From: Galaxea fascicularis
Lineage: Eukaryota > Cnidaria > Anthozoa > Scleractinia > Euphylliidae
NCBI GenBank assembly: GCA_948470475.1
Contig: OX419346.1
Location: 5,265,995 to 5,329,994 of the forward strand
DNA length: 64,000 nucleotides
Direction of reading: 5' to 3'
Shown: positions 1-8,859 of the stretch, in pieces
Position numbering within the stretch: position 1 is the stretch's first letter
How the letters are laid out: each line of letters begins with the position of its first letter
Position numbers and translations under genes: made by a program
The notes under the pieces: generated by a model
What the model saw: only the letters and a program-made list of their open reading frames with translations
What the model was told of the DNA's origin: nothing
Databases searched by the model: none

Positions 1-710
1 TTTCTGAATAAAACATCCCATCTTTGATTTGATGAATTAACCCATAATATGTTTTTCTGGAAATTGGCGGAGTCCCATGAGTATTATTTTCATTTTTGAT
101 AGATTATTTTTAATATCAGCTATTGGTTCACAAAAGATAGCAGCATTTTATTTTATCTTCACTTGTTTTATTAATCTCTCTCCCCAATTGATAATTGCTA
201 TAATTTCCATTTACCCAATATACAGTTATCATCTGTTTCTTTTTCACAGATATTCATAATAATTTGGGTTAATTGGTAGACAGTATTTTTTAAGGATTTG
301 CAATTGAGTTGATTTTAGTTGCATTGTTATATAATATTGTTACATAATTTTGTATGATTAAATATGATTATAGTTTGTAGTAAAGATAAGTGTATAAAAA
401 CAGTTAATGTGCTTTATATACTGTTGAAAAAAAGAGAGTGAAATGTTAATTTTATTAAAGCCTTTCATATTTGAACCTCAAGAGTTTGATTCGCCCAATT
501 TTGAAAACCTTTCTGCATCTGATACATTCCCATAATAAAGGTTGGGATTCATCATTTGATTTCATTATATTAGTATCAAAGAAAATATATCTTTATATGA
601 TGGACAGGAATTAATGCGCGTTTGTTTTGGAAGTGAGATGTAGAAATATACTGTTTCTCCTATTAATTGGTTAGATTATTAGCATTTGTTTACAAGATCG
701 CTTATGTGTA
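1..710. other. AT-rich sequence, no recognised gene
   Basis: This stretch is very AT-rich. One 60-codon open frame at 77-259 begins with a hydrophobic run, but it has no homologue I recognise and no splice context. I see no conserved domain on either strand. It probably belongs to the same transposon graveyard as the polymerase remnant that follows. Confidence 0.4.
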
Positions 711-712
711 TA

Positions 713-744
713 GACATTATTCATAAATGGCTGCCAATTCATCA

Positions 745-775
<31 letters not shown>

Positions 776-858
776 AGCCTAGTTAACATGTGTTAACTTG
801 AAAAGAATTCTTGCCCTGATGTGAGGCTTGGTAGGCTAATTTGCACAATAACAAAACA

Positions 859-891
<33 letters not shown>
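713..891. mobile_element. MITE with TA target duplication, copy 1
   Basis: This is a 179-bp element with terminal inverted repeats beginning GAC...TATTCATAAATGGC. A second inner inverted pair (GTGCAAATTAGCCTACCAAG and its complement) makes most of the element foldback. It is flanked by TA at 711-712 and 892-893, as expected for a Tc1/mariner-type non-autonomous element. It encodes no protein. A relative with the same ends lies at 34487-34655. Confidence 0.8.
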
Positions 892-894
<3 letters not shown>

Positions 895-1011
895 GACGAC
901 TTTTTTTCATAGTTTTCAGTGAGTATTACAATTTGGTCAAACAAATGATGCATTCTGCCATTTGTTTACAGTTCTTTTGATATAACCTTTTGTTTTGCTG
1001 AAGAGGGGTAA

Positions 1012-1296
1012 TCAACTTGTATCTACTTCACTCTGCTCTGAAATAAGACCATAAAAACATTCATAAATAAAATCTTCAACCTTTTTTGTACTATTACTTG
1101 TTTTACCATGAATTCTTACACATTTTAAATTGTTATTACCATCTCTGTAAATTTTGATTGATGTTCCTTTTATTAGATGAATTATATTTCCATCTTTTGA
1201 ACTTCCATATGTTTTCCAAAGGGGATGCTGTTTATAATTTATTTCTTCAACTGATATACTCATTGTTATGTACATGTATATTAGATAAAATGACAT
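1012..1296 (-). pseudogene. Fragment resembling the N-terminal part of a NUMOD/HNH-type nuclease
   Basis: The open frame encodes about 94 residues. From the internal methionine it reads MSISVEEINYKQHPLWKTYG, followed by a 'DGNIIHL' block and the ending 'VEDFIYECFYGLI'. This resembles the region just before the catalytic HNH motif in NUMOD-containing homing-type nucleases, where 'VHRFVYECFNGLIP' is typical. The HNH motif itself (DHxxxN) is absent because a stop follows, so this is a truncated copy at best. Such genes occur in large DNA viruses and in Polinton-like elements, which fits the polymerase remnant downstream on the opposite strand. The assignment is by motif resemblance only. Confidence 0.35.
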
Positions 1297-1338
1297 TTGT
1301 TTATTTATTTTTTGTCAAATGCACCAAACCTATTTACA

Positions 1339-1545
1339 CAAAAATTTGGTATTATCAACAGAGTTGATAAATGTAAATTGACCACCGTACAGGGATTCTA
1401 AAAGCTGACGTTTCGAGCGCTAGCCCGTCGACAGAGCGACTCAAGGAATTATGGGTTGTGTGTAGTTTTTATAGTGGAGAGGGAGCTACGCTATTGGTGG
1501 TAACATGGCAACGTGAAAAATAGGAATGTTAATGTAAAAGGCGGA
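1339..1545 (-). mobile_element. Penelope-like element terminus (pLTR) with degraded hammerhead motif
   Basis: The segment matches the termini of the PLE at 25973-26935: the 'gtaaattgaccaccgtac' block, 'gattctaaaagctgacgtttcgag', then 'gggttgtgtgtagtttttatagtgg' and a 'ggtggtaacatgg' block. On the minus strand the stem-loop preceding GAAA is kept, but the CTGANGA core is altered to a form with an extra base. The ribozyme is therefore probably dead. No PLE coding sequence remains next to it. Confidence 0.65.
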
Positions 1546-2856
1546 AAGTACAAAAGTGATACCCAATGTATAAATAACAAATCAATTTAGAAAAAAAGAT
1601 TGGCCTTTTAGGTGTAGATCATATACTGAAAAATACATATTTTGTGATGTTGATTGTACTCAAAAAAGTGGTAAACACATTGTTAATTTAGCTAATGCAC
1701 AAGATTATATAGGAAAAGAATATGTATATACAAATATTGATGATTTCTGTAAAAAAAATATGATAAATGATAAATGCAAGAGATATAATTTTATTGCTCA
1801 TAATTCAAAAGGGTATGACAATCACTTTATTTTAAAATTGCTTATTGACTATATGATTGAAGCCATATTGTATTTACAACGGTAGTAAAATTATGTATAT
1901 GGCAATGATTGAAAATCAGATTTATTGACAGTTTAAATTTCTTGCAAATGCCACTAAAAGCTTTTCCTAAAATATTTGGATTGAATGAATTGAAAAAAGA
2001 ATATTTTCCTCATTACTTTAACAAAGAATGTAATCAAAATTATGTCAGACAAATGCCGAGTAAAAATCATTATGGATACAATCAGATAAAATCTGGTGAA
2101 CGAGAACAATTTTTGGTATGCATATGATGAACGAGTAAATGAAAATTGGAAAACATCGACCCTTTAAGGTATGACAATTGCTAGTGTTTGTATGCCTATA
2201 TACAGAGCTAATTATAGGCCAAGTAAATCAATAGCTGTCGTTCCTGAATATCTGAAAACACATAATTATAGTAAAGAATCTGTTCAGTGTTTAGACTACA
2301 TTGCTGAAAAGCACAATATCCAAATTCAACATGCTCCAAATGGAGGTTAAAAACAATTGACGATAAGATTTACAAAGTAGATGGATATTGCAAAGAAAGT
2401 AATACAGTACATGAATATCATGGATGTTTCTGGCATGGATGCAGTAATTGTTATAGATCAACTATAATAAACAATAAAAATCAAAAGGTATGGGCACATT
2501 AAATTAACAAGTAATTCAAAGAAGAGATATGATAAAAAATGCAGGATACAATCACGAAGAAGTATATGAATGCCAACTAAACAATAACTAAGACTCAAAA
2601 GGTTGTTAAAAATTAAAAAAAAAAGATTGTCTAGCCTCTGAGCTCAAGAGATGGATGTTATGGCGGGCGTACCATTTGTACTAAACTTTTATACAATTGT
2701 AAAGAAAATGAATGTGCTCGATTTGTTGATTTTTGTAGTTTGTATCAAACAGTTCAATATTATAAAAAGTATCCAATTGGACATGCAAAAATGATATTCA
2801 ATCCTGATGAATATGATAAAAATTGGTTTGGCTTCATAAAATGTAAAGTTTAGCTC

Positions 2857-3414
2857 TGTTACGAAAAATTATTGCGTGACTCGCGTTACTGTCTGGAAGT
2901 GTCTAGAATCGTCTGCATATTTAAGTAGCGCTGTGTCATCGTGATTTAGTAATTCTATTTTAAGCCGTTTGCGTATTAGCTGTAAATAGTTTTTCATTGT
3001 AATGTTTCTTTATTTAGTCGAGCCGGAAAGTTCTAGAATTTTATTGTGTAGAGTATATTAGCCGGTCGGTGTAGCTTTAGAGTTTTTCGAAGCAGAGTGT
3101 TTGTTGAAGAAAGTAAAGAGAAGAGTGTCTTAGTGTTTATTGAGGAGAGCGACAGAGGTCGTGTACATTTGGCGGAGGCCGTGTTTATTGAAGTTGACAG
3201 AGGTCGTATACAGTTGGCGGAGGCCGTGAGTATTAAAGTTGACGGAGGTCGAGTATAATTTTACAAGCCTAGAGTGAGCTTATAGTAAAGCCTTGTGTGG
3301 AGTTTACTACTTTCGTTGGAATAAATAACCTTGTTGCTGTTCCGACAACCCTGCGTTCTGTTTAGTCTACAAACAACCCACTTCTCACTCATCAACACAA
3401 TCGAACTCGTAACA
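2857..3414. mobile_element. Solo LTR with 5-bp target site duplication
   Basis: The element is 558 bp, begins TGTTACGA and ends TCGTAACA, a perfect 8-bp inverted terminus of the TG...CA type. The direct repeat AGCTC stands on both sides (2852-2856 and 3415-3419). The reading frame of the interrupted polymerase resumes straight after it. No internal retrotransposon sequence is present, so this is a solo LTR left by recombination between two LTRs. A 5-bp duplication fits Ty3/Gypsy, BEL or Copia-type elements. An AATAAA at about 3322 may be its polyadenylation signal. It contains a 45-bp tandem repeat at about 3148-3258. Confidence 0.9.
3148..3258. repeat. 45-bp tandem repeat inside the solo LTR
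   Basis: About two and a half copies of a unit start with GACAGAGGTCGTGTACA and continue through a GGCGGAGGCCGTG block. The copies differ by a few substitutions. The GAGGTCG and GAGGCCG cores alternate. LTR U3 regions often carry such short repeats as promoter or enhancer elements, but no function can be shown here. Confidence 0.7.
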
Positions 3415-3594
3415 AGCTCCCAGAAAATTATATCAGGCTGTATTACCACAAAGAATTAAAGTACATAGTTGCGGAAACCTGATATTCACATTATGTAAAA
3501 CATGTGCTGAAGCACGAGATCAAGAATGCAAACACAATGATACAGACATGATACAAGTTTTATTGGAACTTGGACAACGGATACAAGGATACAA

Positions 3595-4480
3595 AATCTC
3601 ATGCGATTTCCTTGTGAATCCCTCTTATTTTGAAGAAAATCGTGTTGTGAAGAAATCTTTTAAGAAGACATAGAACGTGAATAAGCAAGATAACAATCAT
3701 GTTGTTGTGACGCCTTGAATTTGCATAAAGATTCAAACATTACTGACGGGTGGACCAGGTGCTCCTTTCCAGTAATTATATTTTTTTAACCTTTGACACA
3801 CGGAATAGATATCGAATTTGCTGGCTTCTTAGGCTGAAATTATCCAGAAGCAAACTTCATTTCGTTTTCTTGACAAACGCCACACGCGGTGAATAATTAT
3901 CGGGTTTTTATGCTGTCTGCTCTGCCTTTTATTTCGTTCTCTTATGTAGCTCGCCGAGGTTATTTTTTTCGTCTAAATTGCCTTAGAAAAGTTCAAAAAA
4001 GATGTTCCCATTCATCTTTGAGCTCTCAGATAACAAGTCTGGATTTTGTTGGGCCAAAACATCGCATCGTGTTTTGTTCATGTGTTTCGGTTGCTACTGT
4101 ATCGGCGACCGCAATTCCCGTGTCTACTCAAGCAATTGAACAAGACAACAAAAAGTTTCAAATTTCTTCTGGTTTTGTTCGATTTTGCTGAAATTTTAAC
4201 ATGATGAAGCTTGTTACGCTTACTTCTCCAATCCCGTGCTACGATGTTAAATAATACAAAGACGTTCTTGCGGTTTGAAAATCCCACCGCAAGAAGTTCT
4301 TGCGTTTCGAAAATTCTACAGCAAAGAAGTTCTTGCGGTTTTAATTTCTAACCGCAAAGAAGTTCTTTCGGCTTGCAGGATCCAAGCGCAAGCGACCCGC
4401 AAGAAGCCGCAAGAAGTAGCCGGCTTGCGGACGCAAAAAGAAGTTCTTGCGCGTGCATTATTTTTGGGCTGTACTGTATT
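3595..4480. other. Unidentified insertion inside the polymerase remnant
   Basis: Polymerase similarity stops after an 'IGTWTTD' block near 3585 and resumes at 'VVWHFDE' near 4490, residues that are close together in relatives. The intervening block of about 0.9 kb has a 100-codon open frame (3889-4191) that I do not recognise. It ends in an array of palindromic repeats (4263-4455). Terminal repeats and target duplications were not resolved, so its exact ends are approximate. Confidence 0.5.
4263..4455. repeat. Array of hairpin-forming GTTCTTGCGG / CCGCAAGAA repeats
   Basis: A unit of about 32-33 bp, GTTCTTGCGG - spacer - CCGCAAGAA, is repeated about three times head to tail and then decays into further CGCAAGAAG copies. 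Each unit is an inverted repeat, and each junction (GCAAGAAGTTCTTGC) is itself palindromic, so the array can fold in several registers. No coding role is likely, although an open frame runs through it. Confidence 0.7.
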
Positions 4481-4614
4481 GAATATACATGTGGTATGGC
4501 ATTTTGATGAAACGAGTGATGACCTGTTCAAAGGCTTTATTCATAAATTCATGAAAATCAAATTAGAATCAAGCAAGTATGACTTCAAAACAAAAGAACA
4601 AGAGCTGGAACTCA

Positions 4615-4888
4615 CACGAGCAGTTTTATCAGGTCAAGCGAATGATTAGAGGCCTTGGGGTCAAAACGACCTTAACCTATTCTCAAACTTTAAATTGGTA
4701 AGACGTCCGACTTGCTCGAATGAAGCCGGACCCGGAATGCGAGTGCCTAGTGGGCCATTTTTGGTAAGCAGAACTGGCGATGCGGGATGAACCGAACGCG
4801 GAGTTAAGGTGCCAAAGTCGACGCTCATCAGACCCCACAAAAGGTGTTGGTTGCTATAGACAGCAGGACGGTGGCCATGGAAGTCGGA

Positions 4889-4928
<40 letters not shown>

Positions 4929-5522
4929 CTAGCCCTGAAAATGGATGGCGCTCAAGCGTCGCACCCACACTCCGCCGTCGGGGCGAGCGACAGGCCCCGA
5001 CGAGTAGGAGGGCGCGGCGGTCGTGACGCAGCCCCCGGCGCGAGCCCGGGCGAAACGGCCGCCGGTGCAGATCTTGGTGGTAGTAGCAAATATTCAAATG
5101 AGAACTTTGAAGACCGAAGTGGAGAAAGGTTCCATGTGAACAGCAGTTGGACATGGGTTAGTCGATCCTAAGAGATGGGGAAACTCCGTCTCAAAGCGCC
5201 CCATCCCGGGGGGCCGACCATCGAAAGGGAATCGGGTTAATATTCCCGAACCGGAACACGGATATCGCCCGTCCTCCGCGGCGGGCGCCTGCGGCGACGC
5301 AACCGAACCCGGAGACGCCGGCGGGGGCCCCGGGAAGAGTTCTCTTTTCTTCTTAACGGGCTATCACCCTGAAATCGGATTGTCCGGAGATAGGGTTTCA
5401 TGCCCGGTAAAGCACCACACTTCTTGTGGTGTCCGGTGCGCTCTCGACGGCCCTTGAAAATCCGGGCCAGATCGTGATTTTCGTGTCCGCTCGTACTCAT
5501 AACCGCAGCAGGTCTCCGAGGT
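4615..5522 (+). rRNA. Partial 28S rRNA (large-subunit) pseudogene fragment
   Basis: The sequence matches the central part of metazoan 28S rRNA in order. It starts near 'gcagttttatc...gcgaatgattagagg', then 'cctattctcaaactttaaat', 'gaatgcgagtgcctagtggg', 'gcagaactggcgatgcggga', 'gctaaggagtgtgtaacaac', 'gcagatcttggtggtagtag' and 'gttccatgtgaacagcagtt'. It ends at 'gcaggtctccgaggt'. GC-rich expansion segments are present. Several universally conserved positions differ, often as C-to-T or G-to-A changes, as in a decaying non-functional copy. It is not a full rRNA gene: no 18S, 5.8S or ITS adjoins it. It interrupts the polymerase remnant between the 'KTKEQELE' and 'NAGYRAI' segments. Confidence 0.93.
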
Positions 5523-6261
5523 CATATAAACAAATTTGAATAGAATGCCGGCTACAGAGCAATTAGTAAATTATGCTTGAATTCACTTTGGGGAAAATTT
5601 GGACAGAGATCAAATATGAGCAAAACAAAATATGTATAGGAGCCTTCTGAATTTTATAAGATATTGTCGGATGATACACTTTCAATTCTGAACATTGAAT
5701 TCATTAACGATGACATGTTACAAATGACATAATTACAAAGATCAATTTGTTGACAATAATAACACAAACATATACATTGCTTGCTTCACAACATCTCATG
5801 CTCGATTAATGTTATATGAAAAGCTTGATTATCTACAAGAACAAGTATTATACTTTGATACTGATAGCATTATTTATGTAGACAATGGAACAAAAAAATA
5901 TTAAATCAGGAGATATGCTCGAAGAATTAACCAACAAACTGAATAACGAATCAATATCTAAATTTGTAAGCACGGGGCCAAAGATTTAAGTTTTAAATAC
6001 GGAAATAATAAACAAAAATCTTGTATAAAGGGATTTACTTTGAATCACGAGAATGCAAATATTTTAAATCACGATAGCTTCACAAAAATAGTAAAACAAC
6101 AGATGAAAGAAATAACAATTGTAAATGAAAACAAGATTACAGGAGAAAATAAACAAATAGTAAACAAATATAATGAAAAGGTATCTAAACTCGGATATCA
6201 CAAAAGAGTAATTAGATCAGTTTCTGAAAATTCGATTGATACTGTTCCTTATGGTTTATAA

Positions 6262-6735
6262 AAATATCACCAAGACCATTATTCCAATTCATTCCTTTCC
6301 ACTTCATTTCCCACGCCTTGATAATCAGGACGTGGATCAAAATTTTTGAAATATATAAGATGCTTTTTTCCATGCACTGAGATTTTACTGAACACTAAAT
6401 TTGAGCACATCAACTGAAAGCTAAACCAGAGAACTTAAATTTGAGTACATCAATCTGAAATCTCCAAATCTGAATCCAAAAATCTGAAATCTCAAAGTCT
6501 GAAATCTCAAAAAATAATTTCAAAGAATAATTTCAAAGAATAATTCCAAATAAGATTTCCAAATTGAAACAAGTAGTAATGTTATATTAAGACAAGCGAA
6601 GCGGTACGTTTTGACGTATGCCCTACAGTGTAGAACATGTACTACTGTGTATTAGAAATAAACACTTAAAAAGATTTCTCCTTATGCATTGATTGATTAT
6701 TTGTTTGTTTCTGTTTATTTTGTTTACTGCAGCAG
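6262..6735. repeat. AT-rich spacer with degenerate AATCTGAAATCTCAAA repeats
   Basis: Between the polymerase remnant and the first recognised EGF exon lies non-coding AT-rich DNA. From about 6430 to 6560 it contains short degenerate direct repeats based on AATCTGAAATCTC and 'aataatttcaaag'. A pyrimidine-poor tract ends in a usable splice acceptor (gcagcag) just before 6736. No first exon or signal peptide was found here. Confidence 0.5.
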
Positions 6736-8859
6736 TGGATCACTGTTTTAATGCGCCCTGCAAGAACAATGGGACTTGCTACATTACCTCGGACAACTAT
6801 ACATGCAGTTGCTTTGCTGGATTTAAAGGAGGAAATTGTGAAGGTGAGACTTTCTTTAATTTGACTACGGCCAAACCATGAGCAATGGGCCTTATGCCGG
6901 CTGCTAGACAAATATGTTGCATTACCTGCTGAATTTTGTACCATTTTCGAGTTGCTTTGAGCCTGTTTATAACCGGGAGGCTAGGTTCACGCTCTTTCCT
7001 TTAATAACGAGTTGTCAGTCATATACTGTACACATTAAACTAATATCCACATGAAAAACGTTGCACGGGGACTAGTAATCAAGAGGAGCCTGAAGCGAAA
7101 TTGAGAAGTGTTACAATGTGATCGGTGCCACTTTTCTTCAAGAACGCCTCTCTCATTTCCAGTGCCAAAAACACTTAAATGTAATTCTGAGTCCAATGAT
7201 CGAACGTAACTAGAAAATGCTCATCTGCAAAAGTAGCATAACCTCAGGTAAAACGCTATCCATCGTGTAAGCGCAACCGTTTGCAGACAAAAATCTGAAG
7301 CGAACTTTCCAGGCGTCTTTGTAATGAAATTGTCACACCGTCTAGTCTTCTAGGATAAGGACGACGATCGTTGGTCCCGTATCACTTCACTTGTTCTTAA
7401 ATTAACATGGTGGTGCGTTAAAGAACTCACGAAACGATTGAAAAGAGTAAGGGACGTAGTCCCCAGTGTTGTGGTCTGGTCAAACAAAAAGCTGGCCCAC
7501 CTCAGTAAGGGATCTCGTGTCCTGTTGTCGAGTCTCCTTGGATGTCTTTCCTAAAAAATAGTAAATCTAAATATAAAATCTATTTAAGCAATTAGTACAC
7601 CAACGGCTTTTTCTTCTGAACATTTGTGTTTACAGTGGCAGATCACTGTTACGATGGCCCTTGTTTTAACAATGGGACATGCCTCAACCTAGAGGACAGC
7701 CACCAATGCACTTGTCTTCCCCAATACATTGGAAACAACTGCGAAGGTAACAACAACAGACAAGGAAAAACCTTATCTATGGTTTTAACCTTTCTAAAGG
7801 TCTTAAGTCTTGGCAAATGCCACTTCATAGTTCGCGTGGAACGTCTATCATATCTCTGTTGCAACGCCTCAGGTACTTAGAATGATATTGCTTTGGAAGC
7901 AAAACTCCCAAATTATTATCGTTTAAACTACTTATAAAAAGCTGAAGTTCCGCAATCTTGCATTGATCAACCTATTTCTCTCTATTTTTTTTCTGTAGTT
8001 GAAGACTTCTGCAAATCACAACCTTGCAACAATGGAGGAACATGCAGTTTAATGGGGGATACTTACAAATGTGACTGTCAAACCGGTTTAACAGGAACCA
8101 ATTGCGAACTTGGTAAGATTACTAACTAATGTTAGTTGTAACATTTCCACTATCATTGAAGCAAACAGTCCACTTCTTGCAGCCACCAAGATAAATTGTA
8201 TCCTGTTCATGAGCAGGTATTTGATGTTTTCGCTCGAGGCTCAGTAATAATATCATAAAGAAAAACAAACAAGACTTAAAACCGCCAGTCACCACATATT
8301 CGCCCTTCAACCCACAAGAGTAACCAGTCTCCTTCTGGTAACACTGTATGCTCGATCAAACATAAACTTTGTGAGGAAAAAAAGAAGTTATCAACATGTC
8401 ACAAAGGTTTTGATTGTGCAACAACTTCTCCTCGTCATTACCATAGAAAACGTAAATAGAACAGCGTGCATTCTGAGATAAGGGTTTAGACCTTAATCAG
8501 TTCGAGACCTTCATGTTATCAAGCATAGTGATCACTGTATAATGTAACATAAGATGTATCATTTTTATCTTGTGGTGCAGTAAAGAGTAGTACCGGACTA
8601 CGTGTTGTCTTGATAATTATAACTACATGTATAGACAACTGCCTTTCTCACAACATAGATACAAGGCTTTCTAATAAATTTAATTACCGGAAATTATTTT
8701 TTTATCCTTGAACAACAACTACACATTTTCTCCTATTTGCAGATATCAACGAATGCTTTAACAACCCTTGTCTGAATGAAGCCATTGGTTGTATGAACAC
8801 ATTTGGTAGTTACGAGTGCGAGTGTGCAACCGGCTTCACAGGCGTTCACTGCCAAATCG
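6736..8859 (+). CDS. Four N-terminal EGF-like exons of the receptor
   Basis: Exons 6736-6843, 7636-7746 and 7999-8112 each encode one complete six-cysteine EGF module, for example 'PCKNNGTC...[12 protein letters not shown]'. Exon 8743-8859 begins 'DINEC' and has the 'GSYEC' block, the signature of a calcium-binding EGF. All four are phase 1-1 exons of 108-117 bases, so each can be skipped or duplicated without breaking the frame. They form residues 1-150 of the visible fragment. Confidence 0.88.

Larger units (their letters stand above)
1590..6261 (+). pseudogene. Polinton/Maverick protein-primed family B DNA polymerase, decayed and multiply interrupted
   Basis: Pieces of one protein-primed DNA polymerase can be followed in order. 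The exonuclease region lies at about 1620-1890: 'HNSKGYDNHFIL' is the Exo II type motif, and the Exo I 'DIE' is changed to 'DVD'. The segment with 'IDSLNFLQMPLKAFPKIFG' is at 1909-2127, and a WHGC block at about 2425. Palm motif A 'DFCSLYQ' (usually DxxSLYP) is at about 2725, with the Cys-rich 'FTLCKTCAEA' at about 3490. Motif B '[10 protein letters not shown]' is at about 5580 and motif C DTDS at 5857-5868. The C-terminal end is 6040-6261. In life the enzyme replicates Polinton-type elements from a terminal protein. Frameshifts, stops and three insertions (a solo LTR, an unknown block, 28S rDNA) make this copy inactive. No integrase, capsid or protease gene was recognised nearby. Confidence 0.85.

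Noticed and set aside
77..259. Hydrophobic 60-codon frame as the missing signal-peptide exon of the EGF/VWA receptor
   Set aside because: No donor in the needed phase 1 was seen and all of the intervening 6 kb is transposon sequence; hydrophobicity is expected by chance in AT-rich DNA.
4275..4649. 124-codon frame as an intact gene
   Set aside because: It is a fusion of palindromic repeat sequence, a polymerase remnant segment and the first bases of the 28S fragment.
4941..5500. Open frames on both strands (for example 4894-5154 -, 5237-5500 -) with Arg- and Pro-rich translations
   Set aside because: They lie wholly inside the 28S rRNA fragment; the high GC of rRNA expansion segments makes chance open frames.
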